Assembly: GCA_003116995.1 (NCBI GenBank)
Contig: BDSL01000035.1
Span: 62,001-126,000, forward strand
Length of the DNA stretch: 64,000 nt
Direction of reading: 5' to 3'
Origin: Yamagishiella unicocca
Taxonomy: Eukaryota > Chlorophyta > Chlorophyceae > Chlamydomonadales > Volvocaceae
Part shown: positions 50,201-58,527 of the stretch, one piece after another
Layout of the letters: the number at the start of each line of letters is the position of its first letter
Numbering within the stretch: the first letter of the stretch is position 1
Notes under the pieces: generated by a model
The model's input: the letters and a program-made list of their open reading frames with translations, nothing else
Told to the model about the DNA's origin: nothing
Databases searched by the model: none
Position numbers and translations under genes: made by a program

Positions 50201-53200
50201 ACCACCACCACCACCCACCACCACCACCACCACCACCACCACCACCCACCACCACCACCACCACCACCACCACCACCACCACCACCACCACCACCACCAC
50301 CACCACCACCACCACCACCACCACCACCACCACCACCACCACCACCACCACCACCACCACCACCACCACCACCACCACCACCACCACCACCACCACCACC
50401 ACCACCACCACCACCACCACCACCACCAACCACCAACCACCACCACCAACCACCACCACCAACACCAACACCAACACCAACACCACCACCACCACCACCA
50501 CCAACACCAACACCAACACCACCACCACCACCAACACCACCACCCTGACGCCTTCCTCGCCCACCCCCCGCCCACCCCTGCGTCTCCCATGTCGTACGGA
50601 CGGGTTTTCTCGCCGCCCCCTCCCTGTAGTGGGCAACGCGCTGCTGGCTTGCTTCGTGGTGGCGTCCCTCAACGGTTACGCGGAGCTCATGCAGGCCACC
50701 ATGAGCGCGCCGGCGGAGGAGGGCGTGCAGCCGTACATCAACGCAAACCCCGGGGCGTTCTTCTGGTGGGTGCGGCGGCGGGGTTGAGGAAAGCCCGTGG
50801 ACTAGGAAGCCGAGTAAACCCGTTTGGTACACACGTTTGGAGGTGCATGCGTAGGGGGAGGGGGTGACAGGGTTGGACGGCCGGCGGTTGGATTGACGCA
50901 TCCGCCCAAGCCCAAGGTGTTTTTTTAAATAGAATCCGCCCAAGGGGGCCAAGGCGCCGCCCTGACACCCCGTACCTCTCGCCCCACGACTGTGTGTTTG
51001 CCGTGCGATTCATCCCAACCACCATCCCAACCTCCACCCTCGCTACCCTCCACCTTCCCCCCTCAACAACCGCCTTACTTCCCCCCCTCAACCGCCTTAC
51101 TTCCCCCCCTCAACCGCCTTACTTCCCCCCTCAACCGCCTTACTTCCCCCCTCAACCGCCTTACTTCCCCCCTCAACCGCCTTACCTTCCCCCCCAACAA
51201 CCGCCTTACCTTCCCCCCTCAACCGCCTTACTTCCCCCCTCAACCGCCTTACCTTCCCCCCCAACAACCGCCTTACCTTCCCCCCTCAACCGCCTTACTT
51301 CCCCCCTCAACCGCCTTACTTCCCCCCTCAACCGCCTTACCTTCCCCCCCAACAACCGCCTTACCTTCCCCCCCTCAACCGCCTTACTTCCCCCCCTCAA
51401 CCGCCTTACTTCCCCCTCAACCGCCTTACCTTCCCCCCCAACAACCGCCTTACCTTCCCCCCCTCAACCGCCTTACTTCCCCCCCTCAACCGCCTTACTT
51501 CCCCCCTCAACCGCCTTACCTTCCCCCCCAACAACCGCCTTACCTTCCCCCCCTCAACCGCCTTACTTCCCCCCCTCAACCGCCTTACTTCCCCCCTCAA
51601 CCGCCTTACTTCCCCCCCTCAACCGCCTTACCTTCCCCCCAACAACCGCCTTACCTTCCCCCTCAACAACCGCCTTACCTACCCCCCTCAACAACCGCCT
51701 TACTACCCCCCTCAACAACCGCCTTACCTACCCCCCTTAACAACCGCCTTACCTCCACCCCTCAACCGCCTTACTTCCCCCCTCAACCGCCTTACCTTCC
51801 CCCCCAACAACCGCCTTACCTTCCCCCTCAACAACCGCCTTACCTACCCCCCTCAACAACCGCCTTACTACCCCCCTCAACAACCGCCTTACCTACCCCC
51901 CTTAACAACCGCCTTACCTCCACCCCTCAACCGCCTTACTTCCCCCCCTCAACCGCCTTACCTTCCCCCCCAACAACCGCCTTACCTTCCCCCTCAACAA
52001 CCGCCTTACCTACCCCCCTCAACAACCGCCTTACTACCCCCCTCAACAACCGCCTTACCTACCCCCCTTAACAACCGCCTTACCTCCACCCCTCAACCGC
52101 CTTACTTCCCCCCCTCAACCGCCTTACCTTCCCCCCCAACAACCGCCTTACCTTCCCCCTCAACAACCGCCTTACCTACCCCCCTCAACAACCGCCTTAC
52201 TACCCCCCTCAACAACCGCCTTACCTACCCCCCTTAACAACCGCCTTACCTCCACCCCTCAACCGCCTTACTTCCCCCCTCAACCGCCTTACCTTCCCCC
52301 CAACAACCGCCTTACCTTCCCCCTCAACAACCGCCTTACCTACCCCCCTCAACAACCGCCTTACTACCCCCTCAACAACCGCCTTACCTACCCCCCTTAA
52401 CAACCGCCTTACCTCCACCCCTCAACCGCCTTACTTCCCCCCCTCAACAACCGCCTTACCGCAGGTTTGTGGGTTTCACCATCGTGGTTTCCTTCACGCT
52501 GCTCAACCTGTACGTGGGAGTCATATTCAGCCAGTTCTCCCGCATCCGCAACATGAGCACCACCGGCTCGGCCTTCCTGACACGCAACCAGCAGGAGTGG
52601 GTGGAGATGTCTCGCATGGTGTTCCGACTGCGGCCGCCGGCGAAGAGCTCGCTGCCGCACGGCCGGCTGCGGCTGTGGGTGTGGCAGCTGGTGCAGTCGA
52701 CGGGCTTCGAGCGGGCGATGGTCGCGGTGATAGTGGCCAACGTGCTGCTGCTGGCGGCCACGTGGTACGGCGAGCCGCAAGTGGCGTTGGACATCCAGGT
52801 GGGCCCGATGGGGGTTTGGGCGCGGGCGGGGAGGGCGGCGTCGTCATCGTGGTGGTGGTTGTGGTGGAGGTGGAGGTGGAGGTGGTGGGATGGGCTCACC
52901 AACAACCCGCCCCGCCCCTCACAAAACACACACTCCGCCCCGCCCCCCCCCCTCAAACCCACGCTGCCCCACTTCCCCTCTCCCCCAAAGCATACCCTCC
53001 CCCCGTTCTCCCCCCCCCACCCACAACAACCCCACTTGGCCCCCCCACCAATAACCCCACTTCCTCCTCCCCCCCGGCTAGTTTAAACTCAACCTGGTCT
53101 TCACCGGCGTCTACGTTCTGGAGGCTGTCCTCAAGCTGTACGGCCTGGGTGGTCGGCTGTATTTTCGGGACCCCTGGAACAAGTTTGACTTCGTGCTGAT

Positions 53201-56200
53201 GGTGGTGGCGGTGTTGGACGTGGTTCTCACCTTCCTGCAAGTGGCCTTCATGCGCGTGCTGGGGATATTCCGGCTGCAGAGGCTGCTGAAGGTGGCGAGG
53301 CTGGTGCGCAAGAGCAGGGTGAGGCAGGGAGGCGGGGAGGTGGGGAGGCAGGGGGGGGCAGGGGGGGCAGGGGGGGTGGGGGGGAGGCGGGGAGGTGGGG
53401 AAGCGGGGAAGCGGGGAGGTGGGGAAGCGGGGAAGCGGGGAAGCGAGGGTGGAGCAGGAGCCAGGAAACACGTGGACGCGACGCAGGAGGAGGGAGAAGG
53501 GAAACAAAGGGGTGGTGGTGGTGGGTGGCGGTTGGTAGGGTTAGGTGGGGTCGAGTGGGGGCGGGTGGGGGCGTCGCGGCGCACATCAGTTATTCAGTTT
53601 AGACGGAAGCGGTATGCCACTCCTTCCCAAAGCCATATCCAGCACACTCGCCCACCACCACCACCACCACCACCGCCGCCGTCACCAACACACATGCGCG
53701 CGTTTTCGCTCCCGTCCCTCCAACCCGCACCACCCCTCCGCCCACCTTTCCTCCCCCGTCATTTCACCGGTCTATCTCTACCCCCTCCCCCCTCCCCCTC
53801 CCCCCTCCAGGGCGTCAAGACGCTGTTCCAGTCTCTGATCATGTCGCTGCCCGCCTTTGGCAACGTGGGCGCCCTCATCGGCCTCTTCTTCTTCATGTAC
53901 GCGTACGTGGGGGTGCTGCTGTTCGGCCGGGTGCGCCGAGACGACCATAACGTCGTCAACAGCTCCGCCAACTTCTCCAACTTCCTGTTCGCGCTGTCGG
54001 CGCTGTTTCGAGTGGCCACCGGCGACAACTGGACGGACCTCATGTACGGCTGCATGCTGCAGGTGAGGCGGGGGGGGGGGAGAGGGAAGCCTGTGTGAAC
54101 AACATAGGAGGAGGAGGAGAAACTCAAACCCAAAGCCAAACCCAAAACCCAAACCCAAACTCGAACCCCAAAACACCACCAGGTCTTAGACCGATGAATA
54201 TCTGGGAGTAGTTTCTTGAGGCGAGCATGCCTTGCGCCAGTAGGGGGAGGAGGGAGGCGCTTGTGGGACAGGGGCTCAGTACGTGCGGCGGGCGTTTGGC
54301 GGTTGCTGAGTAAGGGTTTATGGGCAACTGCCGGCAGCCGCGGTTGCAGCGGTGAGGGCGGAAGCCGGCAGGCGCGGTTGCAGCCAGGCCCTTCGCGGTG
54401 TGCTGGATACGGCACCTACCTGGGCCCCTAAGAAACTCCCACACCCCCCTTCTCCCCCGCACATCCCCAAACCCCCAGGTTCCCCCCCTTGAAACACCTG
54501 TTCATACACATTTTACCTCTGGGCTTCTTCTCGTGTTATGTGTCTGCCCACGGGCTTCCTCTTCAACCTCTCTCCCTGCCCCGCTCCCCGCCCTTTGCGC
54601 CCTCTTCTAGACCACCACCTTGATCGCCCTTGGTTTGTCGGCCGTTTTTCACGCCACCCCCCTTTTTGCGTCGTTTTCGTGTCAACGGTTTTCACGCCAA
54701 CCCCCTTTTTGCGCCCTCCCCCCTCCGCACTCACAGCCCCCCAAGTGCGTCCGCTCCGAGGGCGAGTGCGGCAGCTGGCTGGCCCTGCCGTACTTCCTGA
54801 CCTTCTTCCTGCTGATCGCCATTATCATGCTCAACCTCTTCACGGCGGTCATCATCGAGAACTTCGAGAAGACGCACGAGCAGGAGGCTTGGAGGCTCAC
54901 ACCGCAGGTGGGGGGGGGAAGGAGTAGCGGTTGGGGGGCGGAGGGTTGCAAGAAAACACGTGTACGAAGGAAAACCGGAAGGAGGAGGGAGGGAGGGGGT
55001 GGAAGGAGGAGGGGGGAGGGGCGCCGCGGGGGCAGGTGGGTACCTCTGGAGATCCACTGCCCTAGCTGCTGCTGACCTGGCGGGAAAAAGCAACGCCACT
55101 GCCGCACAGCGATCGAAGTTGTGTGACCGTAAAGATGGGCGGGTAACAGTCGTGCCGAAGATGAGCGGGTAATAGTCGTGCCGTAAGAGGTCTGGGCAAC
55201 TGCGGCCGCTCCTGTCGCGCAGAATCTGGAGGACTTTGTGCTGCTGTGGAGCGAGTACGACGACGGCTCCGGAACCATCACCGCGTCGGCTCTGGAGCAG
55301 CTGCTGCTGCGGTTGGACCCGCCGCTGGGGCTGGGACCGTACGTGGACAATAAGGAGGTGCTCAGGTGGGCCTTGCGGGCGGCAGGGTGCAGACGGGAGC
55401 TCCGGGCCGGGCAGGGGGGGAGGGGCCGCAGCAACCGTGGTGGGGCTATGGACGGAATGGACCTGTGAGGGCACCCCTTTACCGGCACACCAACACATCC
55501 ACGCACCGGCACACCAGCACACCAGCACACCGACGTACCAACACCAACACATAAACACACCAACACACCAGCACACCAGCACACCAACACCGCTCCTCCT
55601 CAACCCGCGTGTGTGTCGCACTGCTTGACATGTCGTACATCTCGTACACGTCACCAGGTTCGTGTACGACCTGGACATCCCCCTCGTCAGCGGCCGGGTG
55701 CCCTTCCACAAGACAGCCTTCGAGCTGGTGAAGCGGATCAGCCACACCGAGATACCGGACGGGCAGCTCAAGGTGGGGCGGAGGGGTGCGAGATGGTGGA
55801 CACAGTGGGGAGAGTGGGGAGAGTGGGGAGAGTGGGGAGAGTGGGGAGAGTGGGGGAGGAGGTGTCACTCGGCTGCGGTCCTAGGGGCAAGGTTCCGGTG
55901 CGGCCTTACTGAAAGCGTGGTTGGTGTGATGGCTCGCCATCCTCACCGACGATCAGCACGTGGTGTCGCCACCGCTCGTTTGAGGGGCCCACCCTCCGTC
56001 GCTGGCGCCGCCTTTCAATCCAAAACTGTCCCACGGATTTCCCGCGGGCTTCCTCAGCGCCCCGAAGCTGCCTGTCCTGTCCCATCCCCACCCCTTTCCT
56101 GCCATGTTCTGTCCTGTCCTGTCCCATCCCACCCCTTTCCTGCCATGTCCTGTCCTGTCCTGTCCCATCCCACCCCTTTCCTGCCATGTCCTGTCCTGTC

Positions 56201-58064
56201 CTGTCCCATCTCACCCCTTTCCTGCCATGTCCTGTCCTGTCCTGTCCCATCCCACCCCTTTCCTGCCATGTCCTGTCCCATCCCACCCCTTTCCTGCCAT
56301 GTCCTGTCCTGTCCCATCTCACCCCTTTCCTGTTCTGTTCTGCTTCCTCAGGCCCAGATGGACGCGCTGGTGGAGGCCTTTTTCCGCAACCTCAGCTCCT
56401 CGCAGGAGGAGCGGATGTGCTTCAACGTGGCCTTCAGCATCATACTCATACAGCGCCGCTGGAGGGTACGCGCGCGCGCCACCCGCACGCGCAAGGTGCT
56501 GACGTGGCGCCAGTCGCGGCAGGAGGCCCCCGCCTACATGGCGCTGATCGACCCGCCGGGGCCGGAGCTGGTGGCGGAGGCGCTCGCGCAGCAGGGGCTG
56601 GCGGTGCTGGAGAGGCGGAGGGAGAAGGACGCGGCGGCGGCGGCGAGGGCCAACAGCAGCCGGCAGCAGCCGTCAGGTGGGCGGCGGCCGGGCTGGAGGG
56701 AGGGAGGGGGAGGGAGTGGAACCGCAGTGGGAGGGGGGCGGGAAACCGAGGGAGGAGGTGGGGACAGGACGTTGCAAGGAAAACCCGTGAAGGAAGGAAA
56801 ACCGTTTGGAGCAGGCGGGGGCAGGAGGTGGGGGTTGAGCGCGGAGGCGGTGTCGGTGTCGGTGGCATTTTGATGGGGGTGGCGAAGATACGGCTGTAGA
56901 TGACATACGGCGTCGCGAGGCACGAGGCGCCCAGCTCCCACTCCCACTCCGTTCGTTCTTCTTCCCCCATCCTCCTAATACCCCGGGGTAGGACACCGTG
57001 CTGACGGCGTCTTCTGCCCCCCCACCCCCCCGAATGCCGCTCCATCCCGCTCCATCGCCGCTTCTCATCCGCGACGCAGGCTCCGAAGCGCGGGGCACGG
57101 GCACGGGCTCGGCCCCTCAGGTGTCTGCGGCTGGTCCCGTCCCCGCCCCCGGCCCCGCCACATGCACCCCCGCGCCCTACCTCCCAGGAGCCGGCGGCCC
57201 CGCCGGGCGTATGTCCGCCGCCGGCGCCACCCACCCCCGCGCGGCGACCTCAAGTGGCGGCGGCACCCTAGCCTCCCTCGCGGGACTCCTGCAGCGAGCC
57301 TCCGGAACAGGCATGCCCCCCCACGCCCCGGCCGCAGCTGTCAACCCCGAGCTGGCGATCGCGGCCCTCCGCTACCGCTTCAATCCGGAGCTGACGCCGC
57401 CGGCGCTGAAGGCGGCGCTGGCCGCGGCCGCGGCCGCAGCCGCGCAGCAGTGCGAGCAGTGCGAGGAGCGGGGTCTGTACGAGCGCCTTCGTGGCCTGGC
57501 TCGGCTGGGCGGCTCCCGGCCGGCCACCGACATGGGTGTGCACGCAGGGCCCCCGGTGGTGGCGGTGCAGGCGGTGCCGCGCTTCAGCTCGGATGGCGGC
57601 GTGGGCGCGGTCGGACCCCAAGGCGGCGCCTGGGCCTTAGTGCGGCGGCGGCTGTTGCCGCAGGGCAGCATGGCCAGGCAGCGCACCTCCCCACCAACCA
57701 GCACGGTCGAGGGAGGCGCCGCCGCCGCGACATCAGCGTCAGCAGCGTCAGCAGCAGCAGCAGCAGCAGCTGCTGTTGGCGGCGGAGCGGCGGCAGCGGG
57801 TGGAGGTCCGGCCGAACGGGTGCCCTCGCGTGCGGCAGCAGGCAGCAATGGGGCGGCGCCGGGCGGCGCTGGCGGTGCCGGCGGCAGTTGGGCGGGTTCG
57901 ATGTGGCGGAGCGTCAGCTGGCGGAGGGGCCCGGCGGCGGCGGTGACGGCCGCCGCCGGCCTGGAGGCCGCCGGGTTAGGTAGTGACGGCAGCTTTACCG
58001 GAAGCGCCAAGCCCGGTTCGGTGTGGCGGAGTTTGAGCTGGCGGAGGGGCGCGGTGGCGCCGGA

Positions 58065-58102
<38 letters not shown>

Positions 58103-58527
58103 AGCCAGCTGGGTTCGGCGACGACGGCAGCGCTGGCGGCAGCGCACGAGCCGGCTCGCTGCGGCGGAATGTCAGCTGGCGGAGGGGGCTGCCCTCGGAG
58201 GGAGACGTACGTAACTCCGCAGCGGGGCGCAAGTTTCGGGCGATGTTGGAGTTCACGATCGCAGCGACTGAGGTGACGGGGGCGATGGCGGCGGAGGCGG
58301 AGGAGGAGGAGCCGTACATGTTTCGGGGGCCTCGGCAGACGCCGGGCGTGACGTCGCCGTCGACCTCCGGCAGCGGCAGCGGCAGCGGCGGTAACAGCGG
58401 CGACGACCAGGGCGGTGCCGGCCGTCCCCGGCAGCTTCGTCGCAGCGGGAGTGGAGGCAACTTGAGCGGGAGCGGGAGGCGTGGCGGCAGCAGCATGCCG
58501 CTGAGCGCGATTGAAGAGGAACGCTAG
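32801..58527 (+). CDS. Four-repeat voltage-gated cation channel alpha subunit, CaV-like
   Basis: One polypeptide with four six-transmembrane repeats, each with voltage sensor and pore, expected in the plasma or ciliary membrane. Exons: 32801-33962, 34551-34810, 35324-35527, 36572-36757, 37205-37267, 37514-37612, 37982-39358, 39919-40104, 40822-40908, 41684-41772, 42064-42316, 42651-42818, 43210-46819, 47218-47380, 47602-47719, 47871-47957, 48413-48475, 48840-49033, 49705-49820, 50630-50765, 52465-52798, 53082-53318, 53811-54062, 54737-54907, 55223-55365, 55658-55772, 56352-56676, 57080-58527. They total 11,646 nt (3,881 residues) with every phase consistent. Repeat order, S4 arginines, the EF-hand after S6 of repeat IV and the IQ motif match CaV alpha-1 subunits. 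The filter residues are T, E, N, D, not EEEE, so Ca2+ selectivity is not assured. The start is uncertain: ATG 32918 or an upstream exon are alternatives. Chlamydomonas has a flagellar member of this family (CAV2); orthology cannot be decided here. Confidence 0.92.
34970..35118. repeat. About 20-bp tandem repeat in a repeat-I intron
   Basis: Seven or so copies of AGCTCTGGTAATGAGTAACA with T/C and A/G variants, in the intron after the S4 exon. Confidence 0.88.
35745..36545. repeat. 40-bp satellite array, about 20 copies, in the intron just before the repeat-I pore exon
   Basis: The higher-order unit is three related blocks, AACCCAAATCAGCACAACCC, AAATCAGCGCAACACAACCC and a short linker; 120 bp (two text lines) hold exactly three 40-bp units. 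Many copies are identical. The plus strand has almost no T, so stops cannot form in any frame and a spurious frame of over 400 codons (Asn-Pro-Thr-Gln repeats) runs through it. Confidence 0.95.
37514..39358 (+). other. I-II linker of the channel
   Basis: Two exons (37514-37612 and 37982-39358) encode about 490 residues. The start is conserved-looking and basic (RNVGRSRGKRNTLMSMLLAA, KTRITDYSAKR). The remainder is Ser/Gly/Pro-rich with poly-Pro stretches, including PPPYSPPSSSSPL and PPAPPAPPAPPPLPPPPLGS. These proline runs could be SH3, WW or profilin ligands; that is inference. No alpha-beta interaction domain motif of animal CaV channels is obvious. A (GGATCC)n-like short repeat at 38930-38950 encodes Gly-Ser. 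Confidence 0.8.
39415..39545. repeat. 18-bp G-rich tandem repeat in the intron after the I-II linker exon
   Basis: About seven copies of GGGAGGGGGCCAGGGGTA. The minus strand gives spurious Pro-Leu-Ala frames. Confidence 0.9.
40140..40330 (-). repeat. Long copy of the dispersed intronic repeat, opposite to the channel gene
   Basis: Read on the minus strand it contains TTTCCTTGCGTCGCGCGGGG, CCGCCGAAGGTCGCC, CTTTCGTATCCTCACCCCAG, TTCTCCGGCATGCACCTCGA and CGCATCCACGGGTCTTCCTC, collinear with 13505-13720. It lies in the intron after the repeat-II S1 exon. A further partial core copy follows at 40455-40500. Confidence 0.85.
41521..41630 (+). repeat. Copy of the dispersed intronic repeat, same strand as the channel gene
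   Basis: It reads TTACGACCTTCGGCTTTCGT, ATCCCCAACCCAGTTCTCCA, GCATGCATCTCAAAACTTCT and ATCCACGGGTTTCCCTCGAA. It lies in the intron upstream of the repeat-II S3 exon and lacks the 5' half seen at 13505. Confidence 0.88.
41784..41872 (+). repeat. GGGGGC-type G-rich tract in an intron
   Basis: About 14 copies of GGGGGC or GGGGGA-like hexamers on the plus (transcribed-sense) strand, just 12 bp after a splice donor. G-quadruplex formation in DNA or pre-mRNA is plausible. Confidence 0.85.
43051..43188. repeat. 15-bp tandem repeat just before the II-III linker exon
   Basis: Nine copies of TTCTTTTCTAACCGG with T/C variation, ending 20 bp before the acceptor of exon 13. The repeat is pyrimidine-rich on the sense strand and also carries many AAC-type branchpoint-like sites. 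Confidence 0.9.
43210..46819 (+). other. II-III linker: a single 3.6-kb exon encoding about 1,200 low-complexity residues
   Basis: The exon reads openly for 1,203 codons between an acceptor (CTGCAG at 43209) and a donor at 46820, with matching phases on both sides. It starts GGNASWIKKVRSAMGSAVGS and ends SLATSTGTLEIGRGSGG. Composition is dominated by Ala, Gly, Ser and Pro, with poly-Ala runs. A repeat of QLQQEQ lies at 44560-44690. A basic Ser-rich block RRSSIEQGRSSAQRRSMDTR (44335-44400) offers several R-x-x-S sites. The YDAYNGD segment occurs twice, at 45000 and 45115. Phosphorylation or calmodulin-like control is speculation. Confidence 0.85.
44560..44690 (+). repeat. Coding CAG/CAA repeat (QLQQE units) in the II-III linker
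   Basis: Seven copies of an 18-bp unit CAGCAAGAACAGCAACTG encode QQEQQL. The periodic Leu could favour a coiled coil. Confidence 0.9.
47425..47562. repeat. 20-21-bp tandem repeat in the intron before the repeat-III S1 exon
   Basis: Six copies of GGAACCGGATCCGGCCGCTC with minor variation (TTCTG, TCTTG or TCCTG linkers). Confidence 0.88.
48068..48152. repeat. CAACCG hexamer microsatellite
   Basis: About 14 copies of CAACCG (with GACCG variants) in the intron between the repeat-III S2 and S3 exons. Confidence 0.9.
49482..49690. repeat. 35-bp tandem repeat containing the CCGGGTTTTCCTC motif
   Basis: Six copies of CCCCTTGCTCCTCCGGGTTT followed by TCCTCTCACACCCGG, in the intron before the repeat-III turret exon. 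The GGGTTTTCCTC part resembles the core of the dispersed intronic family, so the array may have grown from one such copy. Confidence 0.88.
50098..50545. repeat. CCA trinucleotide microsatellite of about 450 bp
   Basis: An almost pure (ACC)n run, with AAC interruptions in the 3' 120 bp, in the intron between the repeat-III turret and pore exons. It produces long His, Pro or Thr frames on one strand and Gly, Trp or Val frames on the other; none is a gene. Confidence 0.95.
51056..52462. repeat. 1.4-kb minisatellite, 20-24-bp units with higher-order structure
   Basis: The basic unit is CCCCCCTCAACCGCCTTACT followed by TC, alternating with CAACAACCGCCTTACC variants. A roughly 180-bp higher-order block repeats several times between 51.65 and 52.40 kb. 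The array fills the 1.7-kb intron between the repeat-III pore and S6 exons, and its last unit abuts the splice acceptor (CGCCTTACCGCAG). Confidence 0.95.
52680..54907 (+). other. Channel repeat IV (S1-S6) with Asp at the filter position
   Basis: S1 is FERAMVAVIVANVLLLAATW, S2 LVFTGVYVLEAVLKLYGLGG, S3 WNKFDFVLMVVAVLDVVL. S4 is MRVLGIFRLQRLLKVARLVR. S5 is GALIGLFFFMYAYVGVLLFG. The pore is ALFRVATGDNWTDLMYGCML, with Asp at 54024-54026, otherwise very close to the CaV repeat-IV pore. A Cys pair lies in PPKCVRSEGECGSW. S6 is FLTFFLLIAIIMLNLFTAVI, then IENFEK, the classic CaV/NaV ending. Confidence 0.92.
53330..53455 (+). repeat. GGGGAGGTGGGGAAGC-type G-rich tract in an intron
   Basis: Imperfect repeats of GGGGAAGCGGGGAGGTGGGG begin 12 bp after a splice donor, similar in placement to the tract at 41784. 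Confidence 0.85.
55500..55605. repeat. CACACCAGCA-type microsatellite
   Basis: Runs of CACACCAGCACACCAACACA in the intron between the two EF-hand-region exons. Confidence 0.85.
55800..55858. repeat. 10-bp tandem repeat GTGGGGAGAG
   Basis: Five to six perfect copies start 28 bp after the splice donor at 55772. Confidence 0.9.
56076..56335. repeat. About 48-bp minisatellite
   Basis: Six copies, some shortened, of CCCATCCCACCCCTTTCCTG then CCATGTCCTGTCCTGTCCTG, in the intron before the IQ exon. It is pyrimidine-rich on the sense strand and ends next to the acceptor. Confidence 0.92.

Larger units (their letters stand above)
47602..52570 (+). other. Channel repeat III (S1-S6) with Asn at the filter position
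   Basis: S1 is YTLFAIIIINCGMMALE, S2 ACTCIFVVELFVKVFAWTF, S3 VDFLVVVTGVLDLALS. S4 is SALRVLRALKPLRLLTRSAG. S5 is AHVSVLCVMFLLIFAILGVQ. The extracellular turret has CNDVSVAGRTECVGTF. The pore, VGNALLACFVVASLNGYAEL, has Asn (50671-50673) in place of the CaV glutamate. S6 is FVGFTIVVSFTLLNLYVGVI, followed by FSQFSRIRN. The inactivation-linker region to repeat IV is about 60 residues and lacks the NaV IFM motif. Confidence 0.9.
55223..58527 (+). other. Channel C-terminus: EF-hand, IQ motif and long disordered tail
   Basis: Exon 55223-55365 encodes LEDFVLLWSEYDDGSGTITA and LEQLLLRLDPPLGLGPYVDN. This is the pre-IQ EF-hand of CaV channels, in which the W-x-E-Y-D and P-P-L-G landmarks are kept, although the loop has Tyr at the first ligand position. 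Exon 55658-55772 continues with FVYDLDIPLVSGRVPFHKTA. Exon 56352-56676 has VAFSIILIQRRWRVRARATR, an IQ-type calmodulin-binding helix. The last exon (57080-58527) is an Ala/Gly/Ser-rich tail. Within it the segment WRSLSWRRG occurs three times with small changes (near 57900, 58022 and 58163). The protein ends SMPLSAIEEER. Confidence 0.85.

Noticed and set aside
49852..50952. Long poly-His, poly-Pro, poly-Thr, poly-Gly and poly-Trp frames on both strands
   Set aside because: They are all produced by the CCA microsatellite in an intron.
50992..52071. Pro/Leu/Thr-rich plus-strand ORF of 359 codons
   Set aside because: A read-through of the 1.4-kb minisatellite inside an intron.
54118..54175. AAACCC-rich stretch resembling an interstitial telomere
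   Set aside because: It is irregular and does not match the TTTTAGGG or TTTAGGG unit of green algae in tandem; it lies in a channel intron.
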